Under the pieces are notes generated by a model that saw only the letters and a program-made list of their open reading frames with translations, was not told where the DNA came from and did not search any database. A stretch of 64,000 bases of DNA from Parapedobacter tibetensis (GTDB lineage Bacteria; Bacteroidota; Bacteroidia; Sphingobacteriales; Sphingobacteriaceae), in assembly GCF_024704835.1 (NCBI RefSeq), contig NZ_JAMXBE010000001.1:62001-126000 (forward strand), read 5' to 3'. A program made the position numbers and the translations under genes. Of the stretch, positions 28,013 to 36,824 are shown piece after piece (the stretch's first letter is position 1; each line of letters begins with the position of its first letter).

Positions 28013-28064
28013 GCCACGGTTTAGCCACCCTTCATCCACCTATTAGCCACGTATTAGCCACGTT
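28010..28064. repeat. 11-bp phase-locked array, five units
   Basis: Units TAAGCCACGGT, TTAGCCACCCT, TCATCCACCTA, TTAGCCACGTA, TTAGCCACGTT, each exactly 11 bp, share the core AGCCAC. The array lies 119 bases upstream of the MlrC-like gene. The rest of the gap to 28183 shows nothing else I can name. Confidence 0.85.
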
Positions 28065-28183
28065 TCAGTAAGTGTTTAATACCTGTATTATCAGTGCCAG
28101 ACACGACTGCAATAGTTGTCTTTACCGTAGGTAATCATTAACTTAGTCCCGAGTCACTGATAGTAATCATCAAATATGCAAAC

Positions 28184-29764
28184 ATGAACCAGCGCTCCTT
28201 CTTAATCGCCATCGCTGCATCGCTATTCCTCAATAGCTGCGACGATACCGGCACGCAATCCTCTTCCCTGAAACCGAAGATTGCCATTGCTGGCCTAGCC
28301 ATCGAATCAAGTACGTTTTCGCCTGCAACCACGGATACCGCCGCATTCCACCCGAAAAGAGGGAACGAAATTTTTGCCAACTATCCGTTCTTCGCCGAAG
28401 GTTCGGAACTGCGAGAGGCGGCGGAATGGGTACCTACATTGACCGGGAAATCTATCCCCGGCGGTGCGGTGACACGGGAAGCCTACGAGGCGTTGGTGGA
28501 AGAGATGCTGGATTCGCTGGAAAAGAACCTCCCGTATGATGGTATATTTTTTGACATCCACGGTGCCATGAGCGTCGTAGGACTAGACGATGCCGAGGGC
28601 GATCTCATCACACGTGTCCGCGAGGTGGTCGGCACCGAAACGGTCATTTCCACCAGCATGGACCTGCACGGCTGTGTCACCGAAACGCTTGCCGCATATT
28701 CAGACATCATTACCTGCTACCGATTGGCTCCCCATGAAGATGCCATGGAATCCAAAGAACGTTCCGTGCGAAACCTGGTGGACAGGTTGGTGGCCGGCAC
28801 GGGCAAACCCGCATATAAGGCCTTGGTCCGAATCCCAATCCTTTTGGCCGGCGAACAGACCAGTACACGGATAGAGCCGGGCAAAAGCCTCTATGCCGCC
28901 GTGGAGCCGACAGCAGCCCGGAAGGGAATCGTGGATGCCGGTATCTGGATGGGCTACCCATGGGCCGATGAACCCCGCAACCATGCGAATGTAATAGTGG
29001 TGGGTGATGATGAGGCAGGGGTAAAGGCGGCCGCCGAAGCGCTGGCTACGAAATTCTGGGACGTCCGACATGAATTTGACTTCGTGGCGCCAACAACTAC
29101 GTTGGATGATGCCTTGGCTCAAGCATTGAAAAGCACCAAAAAACCGTTCATCATCAGCGATATGGGTGACAATCCCACCGCCGGAGGTGCTGGCGACGTA
29201 ACCAGGACGCTTACCGATGTGCTGGCCAATCCTTCCTTCGCATCCCCAAACGGCCCAACGTTCATCTATGCTTCTTTACCTGGCCCTGATCTGGTGGAAA
29301 AAGCGTTGGAGGCGGGGGTAGGGAGTCCCGTGGAAGGCCTCGTCGGCGCACTGGTGGATAACCGGTTCGCCCCGCCCCTGAAATTGAGCGGCACGGTGCA
29401 TGCCATCAAGGAAGGCGACCGGAATGCCGAGGTGGAAGTTGTGGTAAAAACCGACAACAACTACATCATCGTCACGAAAAAGCGCAAACCTTATCATAGG
29501 GAGCAAGACTTCACCGACCTTGGCCTCAAGCCGAGGGAAGCCGATATCCTCATGGTGAAAATCGGTTACCTAGTACCCGAACTATACGACATGCGGGGTG
29601 ATTGGGTCATGGCATTGACCGTGGGCGGTGTGGACCAAAACCTGGAAGCGCTGCCTTATAAACGCATCCCGCGGCCGATATTCCCGTTGGATAGGGATAT
29701 GGAAGATCCGGATTTGTCTGCGAGGCTTATACCATTGTCGCATGAATACCAGCCCGACAACTAG
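28184..29764 (+). CDS. M81-family metallopeptidase (MlrC-like), lipoprotein
   Basis: A 526-residue member of the M81 family, named for microcystinase C. A lipoprotein signal (AIAASLFLNSCDD) is followed by KPKIAIAGLAIESSTFSPATT. Likely zinc ligands lie in IFFDIHGAMSV and STSMDLHGCVTE, and the C-terminal domain starts with IISDMGDNPTAGGAGDVTRTL, all characteristic of the family. Family members cleave small peptides, but most have unknown natural substrates. Export with a lipid anchor suggests a role in the envelope. Flanked by 11-bp arrays on both sides. Confidence 0.88.
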   Translation: MNQRSFLIAIAASLFLNSCDDTGTQSSSLKPKIAIAGLAIESSTFSPATTDTAAFHPKRGNEIFANYPFFAEGSELREAAEWVPTLTGKSIPGGAVTREAYEALVEEMLDSLEKNLPYDGIFFDIHGAMSVVGLDDAEGDLITRVREVVGTETVISTSMDLHGCVTETLAAYSDIITCYRLAPHEDAMESKERSVRNLVDRLVAGTGKPAYKALVRIPILLAGEQTSTRIEPGKSLYAAVEPTAARKGIVDAGIWMGYPWADEPRNHANVIVVGDDEAGVKAAAEALATKFWDVRHEFDFVAPTTTLDDALAQALKSTKKPFIISDMGDNPTAGGAGDVTRTLTDVLANPSFASPNGPTFIYASLPGPDLVEKALEAGVGSPVEGLVGALVDNRFAPPLKLSGTVHAIKEGDRNAEVEVVVKTDNNYIIVTKKRKPYHREQDFTDLGLKPREADILMVKIGYLVPELYDMRGDWVMALTVGGVDQNLEALPYKRIPRPIFPLDRDMEDPDLSARLIPLSHEYQPDN

Positions 29765-29944
29765 TCCTGAGTGAATATAAAGCTGAGCCAAGGAGTTTGA
29801 CTGTTACCTTTGGCGAAATCATTTTATCCTCTCAAGTACGTATGGTTCAAGGTGTGTGAGAGAAATGTATGGAATCTAATGTGTGAATGCGCCCTAAAAG
29901 CACGGGGTATGCCCATGCAAAGCGCATGGCGTGCAGGTCGTACC
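29765..29944. other. Gap after the MlrC-like gene with a small hairpin
   Basis: No gene seen. CCATGC (29913-29918) and GCATGG (29924-29929) form a 6-bp hairpin 16 bases before the second 11-bp array. No T run follows, so it is not a typical terminator. Confidence 0.35.
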
Positions 29945-29988
29945 GTACTTTACCAGTACTTCAATAGTACTTGATATGTACTTTACAT
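29945..29988. repeat. 11-bp phase-locked array, four units
   Basis: GTACTTTACCA, GTACTTCAATA, GTACTTGATAT, GTACTTTACAT in perfect 11-bp register, core GTACTT. It lies 180 bases after the MlrC-like stop and about 80 bases before the promoter of the next gene pair. Confidence 0.85.
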
Positions 29989-30067
29989 GCGCTTATCATA
30001 CGCACATCTCCAGCATCATCGATCTTTCCATCAGTGTAATCTATGAAAACAGCTTCGAATATTCACG

Positions 30068-30097
30068 TTGTTTAATCACCGATTATTAGTATCTTTG
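30068..30097 (+). promoter_or_regulatory. Promoter of the DUF433/DUF5615 pair
   Basis: TTG (30068-30070), 19-bp spacer, TATCTTTG (30090-30097), a full match; the ATG is 30 bases downstream. Confidence 0.65.
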
Positions 30098-30127
30098 TAA
30101 TGTGTTGTGAATTAACAATAAGAAACC

Positions 30128-30364
30128 ATGGCTTGGCAAGATTACATCGTTTCGGACAAAAATATATTGATTGGGAAGCCAACAATAAAGGGTACTCGTA
30201 TTTCTGTTGAGTTGATTCTCGAACTGTTGTCTTCCGGGTGGACTGAACAGCAATTGCTGGAAAGCTACCCACAACTGAAAGCCGACCACATCAAAGCAGT
30301 GTTTTCCTACCTCAGGGATTGCCTGAAAAACGAACTGTTTTTTTCGTTGACCAAAACTGCCTAA
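30128..30364 (+). CDS. DUF433 protein, probable antitoxin
   Basis: A 78-residue DUF433 protein with the signature YIVSDKNILIGKPTIKGTRISVELILELLSSGWTEQQLLESYPQLKADHIKAVFSYL, a small winged-helix-like fold. In many genomes DUF433 genes stand just before a DUF5615 PIN-like gene, as here (one base between stop and next start), and are taken as the antitoxin and repressor of the pair. Function inferred from family and context. Confidence 0.85.
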   Translation: MAWQDYIVSDKNILIGKPTIKGTRISVELILELLSSGWTEQQLLESYPQLKADHIKAVFSYLRDCLKNELFFSLTKTA

Positions 30365-30365
30365 T

Positions 30366-30728
30366 GTGACATTTCTGGCAAATGAGAATTTTCCGTTTCC
30401 GAGCATCAAGTTATTGCGAGTGCTAAAATTAGACGTAAAAAGTATTGCTGAGGAAATGTTTGGCATCGCGGACAATGAAGTTGTCGCTATAGCCCAACGG
30501 GAGAATCGGATAATACTGACGTTTGACAGTGACTATGGCGAAATCATTTACCGTCATGGTTTAGATAATCCTCCCGCAGTCATCTATTTTCGAGATAAAG
30601 GCCTTGAGCCGCTATTTGCTGGCCAGATGCTTCAACATTTGATGGAGACGACCGATATCGTATTCGAAAATGCCTTCACAGTGGTGGAAGCAAACAATAT
30701 ACGACAGCGCCAGTACAAAATGACTTGA
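30366..30728 (+). CDS. DUF5615 PIN-like protein, probable toxin
   Basis: A 120-residue PIN-like protein: FLANENFPFPSIKLLRVLKLDVKSIAEEMFGIADNEVVAIAQRENRIILTFDSDYGEIIY matches DUF5615/Mut7-C-like proteins. PIN enzymes are metal-dependent RNases. The first acidic position, Asp in many relatives, is Asn here (ANEN), while the acidic pair of FDSDYG remains. The start is GTG 30366; the ATG overlapping at 30364 meets a stop at once. Translation is probably coupled to the DUF433 gene. Confidence 0.82.
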   Translation: MTFLANENFPFPSIKLLRVLKLDVKSIAEEMFGIADNEVVAIAQRENRIILTFDSDYGEIIYRHGLDNPPAVIYFRDKGLEPLFAGQMLQHLMETTDIVFENAFTVVEANNIRQRQYKMT

Positions 30729-30781
30729 TTGTGTTATTACATCAGCGACGGCATTAGGCATGGTTCAAGAGGTTGTTTTTC

Positions 30782-31012
30782 TTATTTGGAAAGCAAACGC
30801 CCCTTCACTTCCGCAAAGAACACGCCCTTATCTTGGCCTGACTTCAAATCCTGTGATCGTTTATCCAATTCCTGTACCAACAGCTCGTCTTCCCACCAGT
30901 TGTAGGCCGAACCCTCTGGGTTGATGGAATAGCTCAGGCCTAATTTATCCAGCAGCGCCTTGACTTTCCGTTCAGCACCTTGGTCATCGATATTTACCGT
31001 CAGTGTTGCCAT
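30782..31012 (-). CDS. Small antitoxin-like protein, unknown
   Basis: A 76-residue protein, ATLTVNIDDQGAERKVKALLDKLGLSY..., then acidic-basic helix YNWWEDELLVQELDKRSQDLKSGQDKG. The beta strand followed by helices resembles small antitoxins or addiction-module components, but I cannot name a family and no toxin gene is adjacent on this strand. The ATG at 31012 sits 19 bases from a promoter match; an in-frame start at 31033 would place the promoter in the coding region. Confidence 0.6.
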   Translation of the reverse strand: MATLTVNIDDQGAERKVKALLDKLGLSYSINPEGSAYNWWEDELLVQELDKRSQDLKSGQDKGVFFAEVKGRLLSK

Positions 31013-31030
31013 CGTTTTTGTGTTGTCTAA

Positions 31031-31061
31031 CAAAGATAAGACTTAAAGTTTTGGTACGCAA
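31031..31061 (-). promoter_or_regulatory. Promoter of the small gene at 30782-31012
   Basis: On the minus strand TTG (31061-31059), 20-bp spacer, TATCTTTG (31038-31031), a full match. Confidence 0.6.
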
Positions 31062-31218
31062 GTGCTGCAAAAGCGCGTTGGGAATTTGTCATTTCTACAG
31101 ATAAGCGACGTATAATCGCAGTTAATGAACCAATTTTTGCTATTTTTGGATCGAGTTATAGAATTTAATTATGATCTGAATCTTGACATATACATTGAAC
31201 CCAATTGATATAATAAAC

Positions 31219-32718
31219 ATGAATAGCGCATTACAACAACACCACCCTAATTACTACGGCAAGGCATTAAGGCCCTTAATGATCATGCTATTGAGCATTA
31301 TACTGTCTACGGCAATATCCACTAAGGCCAGCGCCCAACACCACAACGTTTCTGCCGGATACATCCCTCCATCAGATCCGGCCGTCCAACAAAACCTTGC
31401 CGAGTGGCAGGATCTCAAATTCGGCCTCTTCATGCATTGGGGCACCTACAGCCAATGGGGCATCGTGGAAAGCTGGAGTCTCTGCCCGGAAGATGAAGGC
31501 TGGACACAGCGCCGAGGCGAACATGCCGGCAATTACGTTGACTACGTAAAAGCCTATGAAAACCTGCAGACGACTTTTAATCCGACCGATTTCAATCCGG
31601 AAAAATGGGCCGAAGCAGCCAAACAGGCAGGGATGAAATACGTGGTCTTCACCACCAAGCACCACGACGGCTTTGCGATGTTTGATACGAAACAGAACAA
31701 TTATAACATCACGGATACCAAGACCCCGTTTTCTACAAACCCACGCGCCAATGTGACCAAAGAAATCTTCAACGCTTTCCGTGCCGATAATTTCAAAGTA
31801 GGCGCATATTTTTCCAAACCCGATTGGCACACGGAATATTACTGGTGGCCTTACTTCCCGCCCAAAGACCGCAATGTCAATTACGACCCGCTAAAATATC
31901 CTGAACGTTGGCAGCAATTTAGGGACTTCACCTATAACCAGATCGAGGAACTGATGACCGGATATGGCAAGGTGGATATCCTGTGGCTTGATGGGGGCTG
32001 GGTCCGCCCACTCGCCAGTGTGGATACAACGGTGGATTGGCAACGAACAATAAAAACCGAGCAGGATATTGACATGCCGCGCATCGCGCAAATGGCCCGT
32101 AAAAATCAGCCCGGCATCCTTGTAGTAGACCGCACGGTAGCTGGCGAATTTGAAAATTACGTAACCCCCGAGCAGACGGTGCCAGCACAACCTCTTGATA
32201 TCCCTTGGGAAAGCTGTATCACCATGGGCAATTCATGGAGCTACGTGCCCGATGACACCTACAAGCCCGCCCGTGACATCGTGCATACCCTCATCAAGAT
32301 TGTATCGCGGGGTGGAAATTACCTGCTCAACATCGGCCCCGGACCGCATGGCGACTGGGATCCGGTGGCCTACGAACGCCTTGAAGCCATTGGTAAATGG
32401 ATGGCGTTAAATGGTGACGGAATTTATAACACCCGCCCCATCGCACCTTATTCGAGCGATGCGTTTTATTACACCCAAAGCAAGGACCAAAAGCACAGTT
32501 ATGTATTCAGCTTGTCTGAAACTGAAAAGGTCACGGTATCGAATACCTACCGTTTCCCTATTCCAGAAAACTTCCCGGTTAAAAAAGTGGAAATCCTTGG
32601 AGAAGATCGGGCCTTGAAGTGGAAAACCGTAGGGAACGAAATAGAGGTTTCCATCCCTAAAAAAGTGCAGCAAAACCAATCTTTCAACCATGCCATAACG
32701 TTTAAATTGTCCGTTTAG
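31219..32718 (+). CDS. GH29 alpha-L-fucosidase, secreted
   Basis: A 499-residue GH29 enzyme. Signal peptide LMIMLLSIILSTAISTKASAQ. The barrel shows LKFGLFMHWGTYSQWG, GMKYVVFTTKHHDGFAMFDTK, VGAYFSKPDWH and the nucleophile Asp258 in VDILWLDGGW, then WESCITMGNSWSYVPDD and SRGGNYLLNIGPGPHGDW. It removes terminal L-fucose by a retaining mechanism. ATG 31219 puts the signal peptide near the start; a TTG at 31183 is less likely. First gene of a GH29-GH18-GH3 series with gaps of 9 and 57 bases. Confidence 0.93.
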   Translation: MNSALQQHHPNYYGKALRPLMIMLLSIILSTAISTKASAQHHNVSAGYIPPSDPAVQQNLAEWQDLKFGLFMHWGTYSQWGIVESWSLCPEDEGWTQRRGEHAGNYVDYVKAYENLQTTFNPTDFNPEKWAEAAKQAGMKYVVFTTKHHDGFAMFDTKQNNYNITDTKTPFSTNPRANVTKEIFNAFRADNFKVGAYFSKPDWHTEYYWWPYFPPKDRNVNYDPLKYPERWQQFRDFTYNQIEELMTGYGKVDILWLDGGWVRPLASVDTTVDWQRTIKTEQDIDMPRIAQMARKNQPGILVVDRTVAGEFENYVTPEQTVPAQPLDIPWESCITMGNSWSYVPDDTYKPARDIVHTLIKIVSRGGNYLLNIGPGPHGDWDPVAYERLEAIGKWMALNGDGIYNTRPIAPYSSDAFYYTQSKDQKHSYVFSLSETEKVTVSNTYRFPIPENFPVKKVEILGEDRALKWKTVGNEIEVSIPKKVQQNQSFNHAITFKLSV

Positions 32719-32727
32719 CCTGCGATC

Positions 32728-33831
32728 ATGATCTGCAAAAAATTCCTCATATCCGTATATACGTTAACATTACTATTGGTTGCCAGCCATTCAAACGCGC
32801 AGCAGCCCAATGACATCGCGGTAATCGCTTACTATACCGGCGATGAAAAGGAAATAGGCAACTATGATATTCATAAACTGACTCATATCATTTTCAGCTT
32901 CTGCCATTTGAAAGACGGTAGACTGCATGTGGATAATGCCGGAGATACCGTAACGATAAAACATTTGGTGGAATTGAAACGGGAACATCCAACATTGAAG
33001 GTCATGCTTTCCCTTGGTGGATGGGGTGGATGTGAGCCCTGTTCCGATGCCTTCTCCACGTCTGAAGGCAGGCAATTATTTGCCCGCTCCGTGAAGGAGG
33101 TTAATGATTATTTTGGAACCGATGGCATTGACCTGGATTGGGAATATCCGGCCATTGAAGGCCATCCGGGCCATCCCTATGAGCCAGCAGACCGAGCGAA
33201 TTTTACAGCATTGGTGAAGGAGTTGAGGACCGTATTGGGTGAAAAGCAGGAGTTAAGTTTTGCTGCCGGCGGATTTCAGAAATTCCTGGATCAGTCGGTC
33301 GAATGGAATGAAGTGATGCCACTGGTAGATCGGGTTAATATCATGAGTTACGACTTGGTAAATGGCTACGCTACCGTGACTGGACATCACACGCCGTTAT
33401 ATCATACCAATCCGGATGAAGAGTCTACCAACCGTGCGGTGGAGTATTTGTTAAATTTGGGTATTCCAGCAAAAAAACTGGTTATTGGTGCTGCTTTCTA
33501 TACCCGGATTTGGAAAAATGTGGCATCTGCGAATAACGGAAGATACCAAACCGGTGAACATACCCGCGGCTATCATTTTAAACGGTATGAAACCGAGCTG
33601 GTGCCTGAGAACGGTTGGGAATACTTTTACGATGAGCAGGCAGAGGCCCCTTATTGGTACAACCAGGCTGCTAATCGGTACGCCACGGGTGACGACCTGC
33701 GATCGGTTCGGGCTAAAACAACCTATGCCATCGAAAAGAAATTGGGTGGCATCATGTTTTGGGAGCTTACACTCGACACCTACCGGAAGGGGATGCTCGA
33801 TGCCATCGATGAAGTCAAAAGAAGTCATTGA
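32728..33831 (+). CDS. GH18 chitinase or endo-glucosaminidase, secreted
   Basis: A 367-residue GH18 enzyme. Signal peptide LTLLLVASHSNAQQ. The barrel has LTHIIFSFCHL, KVMLSLGGWGG and the catalytic DGIDLDWEYP with Glu139 as proton donor, then VNIMSYDLVNGY and GIMFWELTLDT. GH18 enzymes cut beta-1,4-linked N-acetylglucosamine chains using the substrate's acetamido group; the family includes both chitinases and N-glycan endoglycosidases. The GxxF-type groove and typical length fit a chitinase, yet the fucosidase neighbour leaves N-glycans possible. Only 9 bases after the GH29 stop. Confidence 0.93.
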   Translation: MICKKFLISVYTLTLLLVASHSNAQQPNDIAVIAYYTGDEKEIGNYDIHKLTHIIFSFCHLKDGRLHVDNAGDTVTIKHLVELKREHPTLKVMLSLGGWGGCEPCSDAFSTSEGRQLFARSVKEVNDYFGTDGIDLDWEYPAIEGHPGHPYEPADRANFTALVKELRTVLGEKQELSFAAGGFQKFLDQSVEWNEVMPLVDRVNIMSYDLVNGYATVTGHHTPLYHTNPDEESTNRAVEYLLNLGIPAKKLVIGAAFYTRIWKNVASANNGRYQTGEHTRGYHFKRYETELVPENGWEYFYDEQAEAPYWYNQAANRYATGDDLRSVRAKTTYAIEKKLGGIMFWELTLDTYRKGMLDAIDEVKRSH

Positions 33832-33888
33832 ACGGACATGAGCATACCGATCATCCGCTCAATTATAATTACAATCACCTTATCGTAA

Positions 33889-36549
33889 ATGTCACATCGC
33901 ATCATTATTGTTATATCCCTCGTCATCTTAACCACGTTATTGGGAAGGGCCCAGCAAACCCCGGTTTATAAAAATCCTCATGCACCCATCGAAGATCGGG
34001 TGAAGGACCTGCTTGCGCGCATGACCCCCGAAGAGAAATTCTGGCAACTTTTCATGATTCCCGGCGATTTAGACGGTGTGGATAAACAACAGTATAAAAA
34101 CGGTCTGTTTGGTTTTCAAGTAAGCGCCGGTACAAAAGGCGGTGGGGCTGCAGGACAGTTGCTCAGCTATAACGCCACGGAGAATGCATTGACATTGGCT
34201 AAGAAGGTGAATGCCATTCAGCGGTATTTCATGGAGGAAACCCGTCTGGGCATTCCCATGCTGGCTTTTGATGAAGCATTGCATGGATTGGTACGCGAAG
34301 GCGCCACCGCCTTCCCCCAAGCCATCGGCCTTGCTGCCACATTCGATACCGTCCTAATGGGTGAAGTGGCCGATGCCATCGCCAAGGAGACCAGCGCAAG
34401 GGGCATCCGCCAGATATTGACACCTGTAGTGAACCTAGCCAATGATGTGCGCTGGGGCCGCACGGAAGAAACTTATGGCGAAGATCCCTACCTATCATCC
34501 GCCATAGGTGTGGCTTTTGTAGGCGCATTCGAGCGCCAAAACATCATCAGCACACCCAAGCACTTCGTGGCCAATGTGGGCGATGGGGGGCGTGATAGCT
34601 ACCCCATCCACTTCAGCGAACGCTTTCTGGAAGAAACTCATTTCGTGCCGTTCAAAGCAGCATTCCATCAAGGTGGAAGCCGCTCGGTGATGACAGCATA
34701 TAATGCTGTCGATGGTTCGCCAGCTACCGCGAACGACTGGTTGCTCAACAAAAAACTGAAAGGCGAATGGGGGTTCACTGGCTTTGTGATTTCAGACGCT
34801 AGTGCCGTGGGGGGTGCCAACGTGCTGCATTATACGGCTAATGACTATCCCGAGGCTTCCGCACAAGCGATCACCAATGGATTGGACGTGATTTTCCAAA
34901 CCGAATATGAGCATTATAAATTGTTCATCCCCCCTTTTCTCGATGGCACCATTCCCAAAGCACGCATAGATGATGCAGTTTCAAGAGTGTTGCGGGCAAA
35001 ATTTGAGCTTGGTTTATTTGAAAACCCTTATGTGGATGAAGCCGAGAAGCTCCTGACTGACAAAAGCCATAAGGGTATAGCAAGGAAAGCGGCCCGTGAA
35101 TCATTCGTGCTATTAAAAAATGATAATCAGACGTTGCCCATCAGTTCCGACATCAATACGATACTCGTCATCGGTGAAGACGCTACCGAAGCCCGGTTAG
35201 GCGGCTACAGTGGTCCGGGCAACGGTAAGGTGTCGATTTTGGAAGGGATTAAAAGTCGTGCTGGCGACAACCTAACCGTCCAATATACCAAAGGCTCCAG
35301 CCGAAAGACGGAAAACGTACATCCAGTACCGACCGATTTTCTGAGTCATGCGGGAGGAAGGGGATTAAAGGCCACGTATTTTGATAACGTCACCTATCAA
35401 GGTAATCCGGTGTTGGAGCGCATCGATGAAACCATCAATTTTTCGTGGACATTATTTGCGCCCGACCCCAAGCTTCCACTAGACCATTATGCCATCCGTT
35501 GGGAAGGCCAATTAACTCCTCCTGAAACTGGCGATTACCGCATTGGACTGGAAGGCAACGATGGGTTCAGGCTTTACATTGATGGCGAGCTGTTGATCGA
35601 CCGGTGGAGAAAAGAGAGTTACCATACAACAACCGAGACCGTAACCCTGGAAGAAGGCAAAGCATACACGATAAAAATTGAATTTCATGAAAACCGTGGC
35701 AACGCACACATCAAGTTGGTATGGGATAATGGGGTGGTCACGAATCATCGGGAAGAAATCGAAAAGGCAACACAACTTGCGCAACAAGCGGATATGGTAA
35801 TCATCGCCGCAGGAATCGAAGAAGGTGAATTTCTTGATAGGGCCATGCTATCACTGCCCGGAAACCAGGAAGAGCTGATCAACGCAATCTGCGAAACGGG
35901 CAAGCCGGTAGTCGTTTTGCTCGTAGGTGGCAGCGCCATTACCATGGGGGAATGGCTGGATGACGCCTCCGCTGTGTTAAATGTGTGGTATCCGGGTGAA
36001 GAAGGTGGCCATGCGGTGGCGGATATCGTGTTTGGCGACTATAACCCCGCGGGTAGGCTACCTATTACCTATCCGATACATGAAGCACAATTACCCTTGG
36101 TGTACAACCATAAACCCACCGGAAGGGGAGACGATTACAACAACCTGAGCGGTGAACCGTTGTTTCCCTTTGGATTTGGATTGAGCTATACGACATTTGA
36201 ATACAGCAAACTTCGATTGGATAAGCAGTCCGTCGACCAAGGCGAAACCACCGTCGCCTCATTTACCCTTACGAATACCGGTAAGCTTGCTGGGGAGGAA
36301 GTCGTTCAACTCTATATCCGTGATTTGTTAAGCAGTGTATCGCGCCCGGTACTGGAACTCAAAGGATTTCAGCGCGTGCATCTAGAAGCAGGGGAAAGCA
36401 AGGAGCTGTCTTTTGATATCACCCCGGATCTATTGCAAATGCTCGATGTGGATATGAATATCCTTGTCGAACCCGGTGATTTCCGTATCATGATAGGCCC
36501 CTCCTCTCGCGATTTACCACTGAAAGCTAATTTGTCCATTATGCCATAA
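33889..36549 (+). CDS. GH3 beta-glycosidase with PA14 insert, secreted
   Basis: An 886-residue GH3 enzyme. Signal peptide VISLVILTTLLGRAQQ, then the N-terminal barrel (IPMLAFDEALHGLVREGATAFPQAIGLAATFD, ARGIRQILTPVVNLANDVRWGRTEETYGEDPYL, TPKHFVANVGDGG) with nucleophile Asp303 in FVISDASAVGG. The C-terminal alpha/beta domain is split by a PA14 module at about 480-625 (GLKATYFDNVTYQGNPVLERID, GLEGNDGFRLYIDGELLIDRW, LVWDNG), and a fibronectin III-like domain ends the protein (SFTLTNTGKLAGEEVVQLYIRD). PA14 inserts often shape the sugar-binding site. Substrate may be a beta-glucoside, beta-xyloside or N-acetylglucosaminide. Confidence 0.94.
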   Translation: MSHRIIIVISLVILTTLLGRAQQTPVYKNPHAPIEDRVKDLLARMTPEEKFWQLFMIPGDLDGVDKQQYKNGLFGFQVSAGTKGGGAAGQLLSYNATENALTLAKKVNAIQRYFMEETRLGIPMLAFDEALHGLVREGATAFPQAIGLAATFDTVLMGEVADAIAKETSARGIRQILTPVVNLANDVRWGRTEETYGEDPYLSSAIGVAFVGAFERQNIISTPKHFVANVGDGGRDSYPIHFSERFLEETHFVPFKAAFHQGGSRSVMTAYNAVDGSPATANDWLLNKKLKGEWGFTGFVISDASAVGGANVLHYTANDYPEASAQAITNGLDVIFQTEYEHYKLFIPPFLDGTIPKARIDDAVSRVLRAKFELGLFENPYVDEAEKLLTDKSHKGIARKAARESFVLLKNDNQTLPISSDINTILVIGEDATEARLGGYSGPGNGKVSILEGIKSRAGDNLTVQYTKGSSRKTENVHPVPTDFLSHAGGRGLKATYFDNVTYQGNPVLERIDETINFSWTLFAPDPKLPLDHYAIRWEGQLTPPETGDYRIGLEGNDGFRLYIDGELLIDRWRKESYHTTTETVTLEEGKAYTIKIEFHENRGNAHIKLVWDNGVVTNHREEIEKATQLAQQADMVIIAAGIEEGEFLDRAMLSLPGNQEELINAICETGKPVVVLLVGGSAITMGEWLDDASAVLNVWYPGEEGGHAVADIVFGDYNPAGRLPITYPIHEAQLPLVYNHKPTGRGDDYNNLSGEPLFPFGFGLSYTTFEYSKLRLDKQSVDQGETTVASFTLTNTGKLAGEEVVQLYIRDLLSSVSRPVLELKGFQRVHLEAGESKELSFDITPDLLQMLDVDMNILVEPGDFRIMIGPSSRDLPLKANLSIMP

Positions 36550-36591
36550 CATTTTAACAATTTTTAACTATGAAAAGATAATATTTAGCGT

Positions 36592-36819
36592 TACATTTGC
36601 ACAAGCAGTCAACCGGTTAAGGGTGATTTTCCCTGAGAATCTGATACCAAGAACTATCAATTCCCATTACGACTTAGGAAGATTCAAAAAAGGGTTGAAT
36701 ATTAGGCATTCATTTGCCTTATCATATGATAATAAGGCCCAAGGGCCATCAAGATTTTGGTTTGTTTTAATAGGTAGGAAGATGCCGATTGCCTCCCGGC
36801 GATCGGCGCTTCCGTTTTT
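36592..36819 (+). ncRNA. Candidate structured small RNA or long 3' leader
   Basis: TACATTTG at 36592-36599 fits the -7 promoter element (no clear -33). The following 220 bases hold no gene but a chain of hairpins: ATTCAA/TTGAAT (36682-36700), GGCA/TGCC (36705-36718), GCCTTAT/ATAAGGC (36716-36738), GGCCC/GGGCC (36736-36747), then a terminator. No known RNA family is recognised. It could also be the 3' untranslated part of the GH3 mRNA. Confidence 0.35.
36777..36819 (+). terminator. Strong rho-independent terminator, plus strand
   Basis: GGAAG pairs with CTTCC, and GCCGATTGCC with GGCGATCGGC around a TCCC loop, followed by GTTTTT. It ends 5 bases before the stop of the convergent aminopeptidase gene. 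Confidence 0.8.
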
Positions 36820-36824
36820 AGTCC

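Noticed and set aside
36610-36660. TPP riboswitch, because of CTGAGA and CTGATA words
   Set aside because: The conserved thi-box order and pairing are missing and no thiamine gene follows on this strand.
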